Source: Lentisphaerae bacterium GWF2_57_35 (lineage in GTDB: Bacteria > Verrucomicrobiota > Kiritimatiellia > CAIQIC01 > GWF2-57-35). Taken from it: 64,000 nucleotides of DNA. Below the pieces are notes generated by a model. The model was not told the DNA's origin. It was given only the letters and a program-made list of their open reading frames with translations, and did no database searches. The stretch is from contig MHBK01000001.1 of NCBI GenBank assembly GCA_001804865.1, positions 104,063-168,062 on the forward strand. The letters run 5' to 3'. The first letter of the stretch is position 1. Every line of letters begins with the position of its first letter. Of this stretch, positions 1-7,930 are shown one piece after another. The position numbers were made by a program, and so were the translations under genes.

Positions 1-1
1 G

Positions 2-505
2 CTGGCCGGCACCTATTGGCTGGGCGAAGCGAAGCTGAAGGAATGGGACGAATTCTCCACCGCCCGGCAGGCTTTGAACGTCCGCCTTCAGGAGGCGGAG
101 GTTTGGGCCAACCGGCAGGGCGTCGTGGATAAAAGCCTCGACGCCATCCGCCAGCAACTGCCCCGCTATCCCGTCGGCCAGGATGTCACCGCCGAACTGC
201 TCAAAACCCTCGAGCGCACGGCCCAAAGCCACAATCTGACCCTGTTGCGCCGCGAGCCGGACAAGGAAAAAAGCGTCGGCGATCTCTACGAAGTGGCCAT
301 CAACTGCAGTTGGGAAGGCGAACTGGATGCCTTGGTTCATTTTCTCTATGCTTTGCAGGTGCAGGGTGCTATGTTGGACATTCGACAGTTGACGATTACC
401 CCCGGCCAGGGCGGGCCGGGCCGGTTGAAGGGCAATTTCACGGTAGATTGCGCCTACAGCCGGGAATCGGCGGGTGCAAATACGTTAAAGGTGGAGTCCC
501 CATAA
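2..505 (+). CDS. GspM/PilO-like assembly-platform protein, 5' partial
   Basis: The reading frame is open from the first bases of the window to the stop at 503-505, so only the C-terminal 167 residues are visible. An N-terminal membrane anchor would lie upstream. What remains is a short helical stretch followed by an alpha/beta region of the kind seen in GspM/PilO ferredoxin-like domains (LYEVAINCSWEGELDALVHF, then VQGAMLDIRQLTI). It sits 107 bases upstream of a secretin gene in the same direction, which fits a type II secretion or type IV pilus cluster in which this inner-membrane protein couples the platform to the secretin. Sequence similarity in this family is low, so the call rests on the fold-like pattern and the neighbour. 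Confidence 0.6.
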   Translation: MAGTYWLGEAKLKEWDEFSTARQALNVRLQEAEVWANRQGVVDKSLDAIRQQLPRYPVGQDVTAELLKTLERTAQSHNLTLLRREPDKEKSVGDLYEVAINCSWEGELDALVHFLYALQVQGAMLDIRQLTITPGQGGPGRLKGNFTVDCAYSRESAGANTLKVESP

Positions 506-612
506 GATAACCGATTTCTAAATTTCTTGCGGCGCTTTTTGAACGATGGGGAACCGGTCTTCCCGCCTGTACGACAGGCCGGGGCCGTGAAAAAAGCGCA
601 GCGGAGCAGCGG

Positions 613-3225
613 GTGAACGGTATGCGGAAAATATTGATCCATAACATGGCCCGAGGGATCTCCGGGTGGCTGATCGTTTCTTTTATCGGCAGCGGCGTGC
701 CGTCGTTTGCTCAATTGCCGCCCCCTCCCGGTTTCACGCCCCCCGAACCGGCGCGGCCGGCCGCCGCGCCTGGCGCGACACGCTCCGAAGGCGCCTCCAT
801 GGAACGCTCAGGCCAGGATCTCTATTCCCTGAAATACGTCGACGCCCCGCTCGATCAGATCCTGCAGTTTTATTCCGATCTCACCGGGCGCACGATGATC
901 AAGTCGCCAGGCATCAATGCCACCATCACCTTGCGCGGCCAGACCAAATTGACCCGCGACGAAGCCCTCGAAGCCATCACCGCCGTGCTGGCCATGAACA
1001 ACGTCACCCTCGTGCCGATGGGTAAAAAATTCTTCAAGGTCGTCCAGCCGACCGCCGCCCGCCAGGAAGGCCTGTCCATTTCGAAGGAACTTCCCGAAAA
1101 AGGCTTTGCCAGCGACGATTCGCTGATCAGCCAGGTCGTGGCCTTGAAGTACATCGAATTGGCCGACGCCCAGACCGTGATTCAGGGTTTGCTGCACGGA
1201 TACGGCAAAATCCAGCCTTTCGAGCGCATCAACAGCCTGCTGATTACCGATACGGCGTCCAACCTGCAACGGATCATGGAAATCCTGGAGCTCATCGACC
1301 AGCCCACCGAATTGAAGGTCGAAACGCGCATTTATGAACTGAAATACGCCGAAGCCGCCAAGATCGCCGGCCGCCTGAACGAACTGATTTCCGACTCGCA
1401 GGCCAAGGAAGATAAGCCCCGCGTGGCTACCGGCGCCCCCGCCATGCCGACGCCTCCGACGCCCGCGGGCGTGATTCGCGGCCGTGTGCCGGTCGCCGTG
1501 GAAACTGCGGAGGCCGCCGTCGAAGCCGCCATGGCCGAAAAGGGCATCATCCAGGGCAAGGTGAAGATCATCGCCGACGACCGGATGAACATCCTGATCG
1601 TCATTTCCCGCCCGTCGAATTTTATTTTCTTCAACAAGATCGTGGATGCCCTGGATCGGCCGGTCGATCCGGAAGTTATTGTGCGGGTCGTGGCCATGGA
1701 ATATGCCGATGCCGAACAGGTGGCCGGCATTCTGAACGAATTCATCGGCGTGGCCAAAGCCGAGACGCCGGCGGCCGCGGCCCGCGCCGCCGATGGCGCT
1801 CCGGCCGAAGGTCAGCCCGCCGGCGCCCGCGCCCTGGAAGACTTTGTCCGCCAGCGCGCCGCCGCGGAAAACCGCGTCGCGCAAGCCGTCGGGGCCGAAC
1901 AAGCCGCCAAGATCGGGCAGCTCTCCGCCAACACCCGGATACTGGCCGACAAGCGCACCAACTCCCTGCTCCTGATGGGGCCCAAGGGCGATATCGCCGC
2001 CTTGGAGGACGTGATCGACAAGCTCGACATCATGCTGGCCCAGGTGCTGATCGAAGCGGTGATCCTGGAAGTCAACTTGAGCCGCGGCGTGCAATACGGC
2101 GTCGACTGGCTCCAACGCTCGATGGTGATGTACAACAAAACCACCAAGGGCCCGAACGGCGGCGTGGCAGTTCGCGATCCGCTGATGGCCTACGGCGGCG
2201 CCTGGAGCGCCAACACCAAGACGTTCCGCGACGGCTCCACGATAGACCGCTCGATGGATTTGTCCGGCGGACTCGGCTACTTCCTCTCGCTCTATGACCT
2301 GAACATCGATGCCGTGATCCGCATGGCGGCCAACTCCGGCGATGCGCGCGTGCTTTCCACCCCGGTCATTATGACCACCGACAACACCGAAGCGACCATC
2401 AACAGCAGCGAACAGCGCCCGGTGGTGACCCAAACCGCCACCACCGAAGGCGGACAAATCCGGTCGAGCTACGAATATCGCGACATCGGCATCAAGCTGA
2501 AGGTCAAGCCCCGCATCAATCCGGCCCGCTACGTCGTGCTCGACATCACCCAGACGGCCGACACCCCGGGCGAGGAAGTCCAGATCGACAACAACAGCGT
2601 GCCCCGCATCTTCAAGCGCGAGCTGCAAGCCTCCATTGCCGTGCCCAGCCGCTCGACCGTCGTCCTCGGCGGCCTCGTGCAATCCGATCACAAGCAATCC
2701 CGCTCCAAGGTCCCCATTCTGGGCGATATTCCCATCATCGGCGCGCTTTTCCGGTCCGACGACCGCCAAAAAACCCGTACCGAGTTGCTCGTGTTGATCA
2801 CGCCCTATGTATTGATGACGCCCGACGAGGCGCGACAGGAAACCGAGCGCCTGCACCGCAATTCGATGACCTCGAAGGAAAATTGGCAGCGGGGCTGGTC
2901 CGACAGTCCGCTCGCCGATCTCTCCGCCGCCGAGAAGAAACGCCAAAAAGACGCCGCGGCCGCCGAGGAAGAATTGCGCAAGGTCCGGGAAGAGAAAATG
3001 CGCTCCGAAGCCCTTCAGGGGGCCAAAACGCCGATGCCCCGGATCATCGACGACGTGGATATTCCCAGCTACGGCACGGTGACCGTGACCGAAGTGACGC
3101 CGGCCCATGAGCCGCCGGAAGCCGCCATGCCGGCCCTTGTGACGCCGGAACCTGCCGTTACCGTGCCGGATGCCCCGGCGACAAAGGGCGAAGATAATGT
3201 CGACGAGCCCGTTCCCTTGAACTAA
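613..3225 (+). CDS. gspD: Type II secretion secretin GspD
   Basis: Outer-membrane secretin of 870 residues. A signal peptide (about residues 1-33, ending near SFAQ) precedes a Pro-rich linker, an N0 domain (about 70-145, starting at LKYVDAPLDQIL), three N1/N2/N3-type ring domains (about 175-475) and the secretin barrel (about 490-735). The secretin signature VPILGDIPIIGALFR is at residues 700-714, followed by TELLVLITPYV. A charged, Pro-rich tail of about 125 residues follows. The GTG start at 613 has a GGAG seven bases upstream; an in-frame ATG at 622 is the alternative. The preceding GspM/PilO-like gene supports a secretion role. PilQ is less likely because no AMIN domain is seen. Confidence 0.9.
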   Translation: MNGMRKILIHNMARGISGWLIVSFIGSGVPSFAQLPPPPGFTPPEPARPAAAPGATRSEGASMERSGQDLYSLKYVDAPLDQILQFYSDLTGRTMIKSPGINATITLRGQTKLTRDEALEAITAVLAMNNVTLVPMGKKFFKVVQPTAARQEGLSISKELPEKGFASDDSLISQVVALKYIELADAQTVIQGLLHGYGKIQPFERINSLLITDTASNLQRIMEILELIDQPTELKVETRIYELKYAEAAKIAGRLNELISDSQAKEDKPRVATGAPAMPTPPTPAGVIRGRVPVAVETAEAAVEAAMAEKGIIQGKVKIIADDRMNILIVISRPSNFIFFNKIVDALDRPVDPEVIVRVVAMEYADAEQVAGILNEFIGVAKAETPAAAARAADGAPAEGQPAGARALEDFVRQRAAAENRVAQAVGAEQAAKIGQLSANTRILADKRTNSLLLMGPKGDIAALEDVIDKLDIMLAQVLIEAVILEVNLSRGVQYGVDWLQRSMVMYNKTTKGPNGGVAVRDPLMAYGGAWSANTKTFRDGSTIDRSMDLSGGLGYFLSLYDLNIDAVIRMAANSGDARVLSTPVIMTTDNTEATINSSEQRPVVTQTATTEGGQIRSSYEYRDIGIKLKVKPRINPARYVVLDITQTADTPGEEVQIDNNSVPRIFKRELQASIAVPSRSTVVLGGLVQSDHKQSRSKVPILGDIPIIGALFRSDDRQKTRTELLVLITPYVLMTPDEARQETERLHRNSMTSKENWQRGWSDSPLADLSAAEKKRQKDAAAAEEELRKVREEKMRSEALQGAKTPMPRIIDDVDIPSYGTVTVTEVTPAHEPPEAAMPALVTPEPAVTVPDAPATKGEDNVDEPVPLN

Positions 3226-3278
3226 TATTACGATGTTTGAAGATTGCCTTTGGAAGTAATTCAACCCCGGAGGTCGTT

Positions 3279-3722
3279 GTGTCAGAGGATAATCAGGAAC
3301 CCTTGGAAGAAGAGGCCGATATCGTTTTTGACTGCCCTCATTGCGGGAAAAGTCTCGAAATCGATGCGCGAGGCGCTGGTATGGCGATCGTTTGCCCCGA
3401 CTGCAACAACAGCGTTCAGGTGCCCATCCCCGAAGAATCCAATATCGTCGCGATTTCTTCCGGACCCGCTCCGTCCCTCGAAGGAGCTTTGGCCCAGATT
3501 CACTCTTTGACGGTTTCCGCGGCGGCCTCCCAGGCCAAAATCGAACGGTTAGTGGAGAGCTTGGAAGAAATCCGCGACCGCCGGGCCTATCTGGAGAAAC
3601 TCCGCATCGAAAACATGGCCCGTTTCGACCGCGTCGCCGGCGAAATGACGGTGATCCAATCCGCCATCGACCGCATCGTCAGCATCCTGCAAGACGCGAA
3701 AGCGGAGAAGACGGCGGAATAG
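3279..3722 (+). CDS. Zinc-ribbon and coiled-coil protein
   Basis: A 147-residue protein with an acidic N-terminus, a CxxC...CxxC zinc ribbon (FDCPHCGKSLEI and IVCPDCNNSVQV) in the first third, then a helical, probably coiled-coil, C-terminal half. The GTG start at 3279 was chosen because GGAGG at 3269-3273 ends five bases before it; an upstream TTG at 3237 has no such site. The gene follows the secretin by 53 bases and may be cotranscribed with it. Small proteins joining one such ribbon to a coiled coil occur in Verrucomicrobia-like genomes. No function can be assigned. Confidence 0.75.
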   Translation: MSEDNQEPLEEEADIVFDCPHCGKSLEIDARGAGMAIVCPDCNNSVQVPIPEESNIVAISSGPAPSLEGALAQIHSLTVSAAASQAKIERLVESLEEIRDRRAYLEKLRIENMARFDRVAGEMTVIQSAIDRIVSILQDAKAEKTAE

Positions 3723-3921
3723 GACAAAGAGTCCAAAGTCCAAAGTCCAAAGTCCAAGAAGTCCAAAGTCCAAGGTCCAAAGTGTCCAAAGTCAGAAATC
3801 GATTGCTCTTCGTTTTTGACTTTGGACTTCTTGGACTTTGGACCTTGGACTTCTTTATTGCTCTTCGTTTTTGACTTTGGACTCTTTGGACCTTGGACTT
3901 CCTCTTGGACCTTGGACTTCC
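3723..3921. repeat. AGTCCAA heptamer array forming a long inverted repeat
   Basis: About 200 bases between two convergent genes are built almost wholly from the 7-base unit AGTCCAA on the left and its complement on the right. Positions 3745-3770 are perfectly complementary to 3818-3843 (26 bp). A 27-bp block, 3802-3828, recurs directly at 3857-3883. The position and dyad suggest a bidirectional transcription terminator. Shorter pieces of the same heptamer occur at 21895-21920 and near 22921. Confidence 0.85.
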
Positions 3922-5106
3922 TTATCGGATCCGCTCCACAAATTTCTTCATGCGGATCATGGCTTCTTTCAGATTGTCCATGCTCGTGGCATAGGCGCAG
4001 CGCAGGAAGCCTTCGCCGCATTCGCCGAAAGCCGAGCCGGGCACGGCGGCGACATTTTCCTCGTTGAGCAGCCTCAGCGCGAAATCCTTCGACGAAAGGC
4101 CCAGGTGCTCGATCTTGGGAAAGGCGTAGAACGCGCCCAGCGGTTTGGCGCAGGGCAGGCCGATGTCGACCAGCGACTGATAAACGAAATTCCGGCGCCG
4201 ACGATACTCGGACACCATCTCGCCAATGTCGAATTCCGGCTTGGTTAGCGCTTCGATGGAAGCTTTCTGGCTGATGGTGGAAGCGCACAGCATGGTGTAT
4301 TGATGAATCTTCATCATCGCTTCCGAGAGTTCGGCCGGCGCACAGGAATAGCCCATCCGGAAGCCGGTCATCGCCCAGGCCTTCGAAAAGCCGTGCATGA
4401 AAATCGTCCGGTCGCGCATGCCGGGAATCGACGCAATGCTCACGTGCTCCTGATCGTAGGTCAGCTCCGCATAAATTTCGTCGCTGATGACAATCAGGTC
4501 GTGTTCTTCCGCCAGTTGCGCAATGCCTTCCAGGTCCTCGCGGGTCACAATGGCGCCGGTCGGATTGTTCGGGAAATTCAGCATCAACACCCGAGTGCGC
4601 GGCGTGATTTTGCCTTCCAGCAGCTCCCGGGTCAGGCGGAAGCCGTTTTCCGGCTTCGTGTTGACCGCCACCGGGACGCCGTGCGCAAAAACGATCGAAG
4701 GCCGGTAAGACACGTAGCAGGGTTCGTGGTAGAGCACCTCGTCGCCGGGATTGACCAGCGCCCGCAGCGCCAGGTCCAACGCCTCGCTCACGCCCACCGT
4801 GATCAGAATCTCCGATTCGGCGTCATAGGCGACCTTGAACGTCTTTTTCACGTACGCCGCAATCGCTTCCCGCAGTTCCAGCAGGCCGCGGTTGGAGGTG
4901 TAGTGCGTCGCGCCCTTCTCGAGCGAGAACATCGTCGACTCGCGTACGTGCCAGGGCGTGTCGAAATCCGGCTCGCCAATGCCCAGGCTGATGATGTCCT
5001 TCTTGGTGCTGACAATGTCGAAAAAATCGCGGATGCCGGAACGCGGAATATCCACGATATGCCGGGCAATGCGATTAAGGTGTGATTTGGAGTCGTTCGT
5101 CTTCAT
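3922..5106 (-). CDS. PLP-dependent class I/II aminotransferase
   Basis: A 394-residue fold-type I aminotransferase, the usual full length. Visible motifs are the substrate loop LGIGEPDFDTP (41-51), NFPNNPTG (177-184), the cofactor Asp in SDEIY (D209), and the PLP lysine in FSKAWAMTGFRMGY (K242, with R250 close by). It probably transfers amino groups between an amino acid and 2-oxoglutarate; the substrate (aspartate, aromatic or branched-chain) cannot be fixed from sequence. The first 32 bases overlap the end of the Lrp-type regulator gene upstream, so the two are translated from one message and the regulator probably controls this enzyme. Confidence 0.92.
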   Translation of the reverse strand: MKTNDSKSHLNRIARHIVDIPRSGIRDFFDIVSTKKDIISLGIGEPDFDTPWHVRESTMFSLEKGATHYTSNRGLLELREAIAAYVKKTFKVAYDAESEILITVGVSEALDLALRALVNPGDEVLYHEPCYVSYRPSIVFAHGVPVAVNTKPENGFRLTRELLEGKITPRTRVLMLNFPNNPTGAIVTREDLEGIAQLAEEHDLIVISDEIYAELTYDQEHVSIASIPGMRDRTIFMHGFSKAWAMTGFRMGYSCAPAELSEAMMKIHQYTMLCASTISQKASIEALTKPEFDIGEMVSEYRRRRNFVYQSLVDIGLPCAKPLGAFYAFPKIEHLGLSSKDFALRLLNEENVAAVPGSAFGECGEGFLRCAYATSMDNLKEAMIRMKKFVERIR

Positions 5107-5554
5107 GGCTGGTTTCCATCAATACGCCGTGTTGCTTGTAAGTCTTGAGCATGAAATGAGTCGAGGTGGAGATGACCCCTTGAATGGTCGCCAGCTTCTC
5201 GCTGACGAAAAGGGCCACATCCTTCAGGTTGTTGCCGGCCACGAACAAAAGCAAATCGTAAGCCCCGGACATGAGATACACCGACTGCACCTCCGAGAAA
5301 CGGCTGATGCGGGAGGCCACCCGGTTGAATCCGCCTTCGCGTTCCGGCGTCACCTTCACCTCGATCACCGCCGTCACCCGGTTCAATTCCAGTTGATCTT
5401 CGTCCACCACCGCCTGATAACCGCGGATTACGCCTTGTTTCTCGTATTCCGCAATGCGGGCCTTTACGTCGTCAATCGACAGGTTCAGCATCCGAGCGAT
5501 GTCCTCGGGTTTTTCCAACGCGTTCTTTTTCAAAATACTAAGCAGTTCGTCCAT
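5075..5554 (-). CDS. Lrp/AsnC-family transcriptional regulator
   Basis: A 159-residue regulator with an N-terminal winged helix-turn-helix (about 1-60, including PEDIARMLNLSIDDVKARI) and a C-terminal RAM-type ligand domain (VTAVIEVKVTPE, then SGAYDLLLFVAG). A good ribosome site, TGGAGG, precedes the ATG on the minus strand. It is translationally coupled to the downstream aminotransferase. Members of this family bind amino acids or related acids and usually act on adjacent metabolic genes and on their own promoter. Confidence 0.9.
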   Translation of the reverse strand: MDELLSILKKNALEKPEDIARMLNLSIDDVKARIAEYEKQGVIRGYQAVVDEDQLELNRVTAVIEVKVTPEREGGFNRVASRISRFSEVQSVYLMSGAYDLLLFVAGNNLKDVALFVSEKLATIQGVISTSTHFMLKTYKQHGVLMETSHEDERLQITP

Positions 5555-5713
5555 AATGCGCCTCCAGTCAAAAAGGATGAGACTACGTATAACGGATGCC
5601 CGTCATTGTCGAGCCTAGATTCCACAAAGGAATGTTAAGAAGATGGAAAACACAGAATTCTTCGTCTTTTTTGGGTTGCGGTTTCGCTGCGCCGGGGTTT
5701 CTAGAGCCGGTGG

Positions 5714-6889
5714 TCACGAATACGTCCGCTGCTTCCAGCCCAATCCCTTGCCCGTGTAATGGCGGAGGGCGGAGGACGTGCCGGCCAGGCAGTACACGAG
5801 GGCCGCCATCGGCAGCAGCCAGGCGTAGCCGCGGGAAACTTTCAGCACCCGGAAAAGTTTGGTCAGGACGAGCGGAATGGCCGCGCAAATCGCCGTGCCG
5901 GACAGCAGGAAAATCAAACCCAGGACGGGATATTGAGCCCGTATCGCCAGACCCGCCCCGATCGCCAGCCACGGCGTCAAGGCCCCCACCAGCGCCGCAA
6001 GCCAGGCCGCGCCCAGGAAAAGAAGGGAATATTTCATCATGGGAAAGCTCAGCCGGTTGAGCCCGAGCCACAGGTCGTGAAAGGTATCGTACATGCGCGT
6101 GCGCGCCAGATCGGTCGTGTAGGTCAGCCAGATATTGCGTTCCTGTTTCTTCAGGTTGCGGGCCAGGGCCATGTCCTCCAGGATCTGGTCCGAAATCGCG
6201 CGGTGGCCGCCGGCGGCTTCGTACACCTTTCGCTTGATCAGGATAAACGCCCCGGAAAGCCGGCTGCCGCGTTTGTCCGGATGATTCGCCCGGTCCATCG
6301 GCTCCACCAAGGTGCTCAGGAGGGCAAACAGCGGCATGATGATTTTTTCCCAAAAGGATACGCATTCGATCGCCGGCATGATGCTCAGGGCGTCCACATG
6401 CATTTGAATCGCCATGGACATCGCCTTGCGCATGGCCAGCGGATGATGCACCACATCGGAATCGATAAACAGCAGCCAGTCGCCTTTGGCCTCTTCCACG
6501 CCCTGCACCAGCGCCCAGCTTTTGCCCACCCACGTCCCCGTCGGCCGGGGCCGGCCGGCGATCGTGCGCGCAAACGGATGCGGTTCCAGCGTGCGGCGGG
6601 CCAGCTCCAGCGTCCGGTCCGTCGATTCGTCGTCGATGAAAATCAATTCATAGGCCGGATAATCCTGCGCCGCCAGGGAGGCCAGACAGGCCTCAACGTC
6701 CCGCTCCTCGTTTCGGCCCGGCACCAACACCGATACGAACGGCCAGCCCTGGTACGGCTCTTCCATCCGGCTTTCGGCGCTGAGCGGAGGAAACGTCCCC
6801 TCGATAAAATGCATCCGAATGCCGACGATGACCCATACGGCCAGCGAGCAAACTATGAAGATGCAAAGCAATGTAATCATCCCGGCCAT
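5714..6889 (-). CDS. Membrane-bound family 2 glycosyltransferase
   Basis: A 391-residue protein with an N-terminal membrane helix (about 4-25), a GT-A domain and several C-terminal membrane helices (about 285-375). Visible motifs are VLVPGRNEERDVEACL, the nucleotide-sugar Asp pair in LIFIDDESTDRT, LLFIDSDVVHH as the DxD metal site, and ISDQILEDMALA as the ED base motif. The layout resembles the HpnB and hydroxycarotenoid glucosyltransferase groups, which act on lipid acceptors, but no hopanoid or carotenoid gene is nearby. Acceptor and donor are unknown. Confidence 0.85.
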   Translation of the reverse strand: MAGMITLLCIFIVCSLAVWVIVGIRMHFIEGTFPPLSAESRMEEPYQGWPFVSVLVPGRNEERDVEACLASLAAQDYPAYELIFIDDESTDRTLELARRTLEPHPFARTIAGRPRPTGTWVGKSWALVQGVEEAKGDWLLFIDSDVVHHPLAMRKAMSMAIQMHVDALSIMPAIECVSFWEKIIMPLFALLSTLVEPMDRANHPDKRGSRLSGAFILIKRKVYEAAGGHRAISDQILEDMALARNLKKQERNIWLTYTTDLARTRMYDTFHDLWLGLNRLSFPMMKYSLLFLGAAWLAALVGALTPWLAIGAGLAIRAQYPVLGLIFLLSGTAICAAIPLVLTKLFRVLKVSRGYAWLLPMAALVYCLAGTSSALRHYTGKGLGWKQRTYS

Positions 6890-7134
6890 CCATCGAATCC
6901 TGATAAGCGCTGATTCTTCCTCATTTTTATGAGCGGTATACTAGAAGGTCGTAAGAACTCCGTAAAGAAGCGAGTCGCGTCGGGCGCATCTTGACGCGGC
7001 CCCTCCTCAACGGCTGGCGCTGGAAAGGAGCTGCCGGCTTACGCACGGTCTTTTATACGCAAATCCTCCTTCATGCAGAGCTGGGCCAAGAGGATCGCCG
7101 TAAAGAGTTGCAGCTGCATAAAGATTTATACTTT

Positions 7135-7192
7135 GGAGGGTCGCGCTCCGTCGCGACCGGAAGAAGACGGTTCCGACAGAGCGGAACCCTCC
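7135..7192. repeat. Nested palindromic repeat with GGAGGG ends
   Basis: The element starts GGAGGGTCGCGCTC (7135) and ends with the near-complement GAGCGGAACCCTCC (7179-7192). Inside are two perfect 7-bp hairpins: GGTCGCG/CGCGACC (7139-7145 with 7152-7158) and GGTTCCG/CGGAACC (7169-7175 with 7182-7188). The whole can fold as a three-way, cloverleaf-like structure. It looks like a dispersed REP-type or miniature mobile element. Confidence 0.75.
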
Positions 7193-7292
7193 GAAAACTC
7201 AGAGATCGTTATTGGGCGAACGATAGGTTCCCAAGATGGTGGATCAAATCAACCAGCCTACAAGGCGTGATTGTTTCTGGAAAAAAAGAAAA

Positions 7293-7328
7293 TTGACTAA
7301 CATTTCCTAATTAACTAAAAACTAGTTA
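7293..7328 (+). promoter_or_regulatory. Promoter-like block with TAACTA-N5-TAGTTA dyad
   Basis: TTGACT (7293) followed after 17 bases by TAAAAA could be a housekeeping promoter. A perfect dyad, TAACTA (7312-7317) and TAGTTA (7323-7328), overlaps its -10 region. A nearly identical dyad is found at 17649-17665, upstream of the decayed copy of the same regulator gene. An operator for the AraC-type protein is a reasonable guess. Confidence 0.45.
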
Positions 7329-7379
7329 TACAAAAGAAGACGGCAAGTTTTCGCTATAGCGGTACAGCAAGGACTGAAG

Positions 7380-7787
7380 ATGACGTCGTACGGAATCAAC
7401 GATAACGAAAAATCGGCGTTTGCCGGTTGCTCCCCGCTTCGGCCCGACACCAAAATCCGCCACGTGGAAATCGTTGCCCGTCTGGTCGAGCGAATCCACC
7501 AACAGCCGGGTTTTTTTCAAAGACGCGGGGATATCGCTTTTGAAGCGCTCATGAGCCCTGCGCATTTTACGCGCGTGTTCAAGTCCGTGACGGGACAGAC
7601 GCCGCAGAATCATCTGACAGAAGCGAAAAAACAGCATTCCTGCGAATTGCTCGGCAACCCGAATCTTCGCATTAAACAAATCTCCGCCCGATGCGGCTTT
7701 GTTAACCAAAATCATTTCTCCGCCTGGTTCAAAAAACAAACCGGCCAATCCCCCAGCCAGTTCCGAGCAGCCTTGAGAAGAATTTAG
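7380..7787 (+). CDS. Small AraC-type DNA-binding regulator
   Basis: A 135-residue protein that is little more than the AraC/XylS double helix-turn-helix domain (about residues 28-130). Typical features are LMSPAHFTRVFKSVTGQTP for the first part and IKQISARCGFVNQNHFSAWFKKQTGQSPSQF for the second, quoted here in pieces: IKQISARCGF, FSAWFKKQTG. It lacks the usual sensory N-terminal domain of 150-200 residues, so it is a stand-alone DNA-binding module or a shortened gene. It lies 143 bases upstream of the giant RHS gene on the same strand, and a decayed copy precedes the other large surface gene, suggesting control of surface-protein expression. Confidence 0.8.
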   Translation: MTSYGINDNEKSAFAGCSPLRPDTKIRHVEIVARLVERIHQQPGFFQRRGDIAFEALMSPAHFTRVFKSVTGQTPQNHLTEAKKQHSCELLGNPNLRIKQISARCGFVNQNHFSAWFKKQTGQSPSQFRAALRRI

Positions 7788-7930
7788 CACGGATAGAAAG
7801 ACTCTGGTTCTCGCCTTGGACAGGCCTTTCCCGCTTCAATAAGTCTTTCGTTATTCTCTTGATTTAGAAAAAGACAAGGTTTATCAACACGGACTCGCAT
7901 AAACAGTGGATTATTAAACAGGAACATATT

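Larger units (their letters stand above)
6914..7379. other. Noncoding region ahead of the surface-protein island
   Basis: About 470 bases without a convincing gene. A frame of about 100 codons (6991-7296) is open, but it is translated from a palindromic repeat (7135-7192) and shows no family features or ribosome site. The right end holds an A/T-rich promoter-like block with a dyad (7293-7328) just before the AraC-type gene. Confidence 0.6.

Noticed and set aside
808..3264. Long open frame on the minus strand opposite gspD
   Set aside because: It mirrors codon bias of a GC-rich gene, has no family features, and the plus strand encodes a complete secretin.
3723..3921. CRISPR array
   Set aside because: The units are seven bases without unique spacers and flip strand midway; no cas gene is present.
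6991..7296. 101-codon plus-strand frame
   Set aside because: It runs through the palindromic element at 7135-7192, has no ribosome site and no recognisable sequence.
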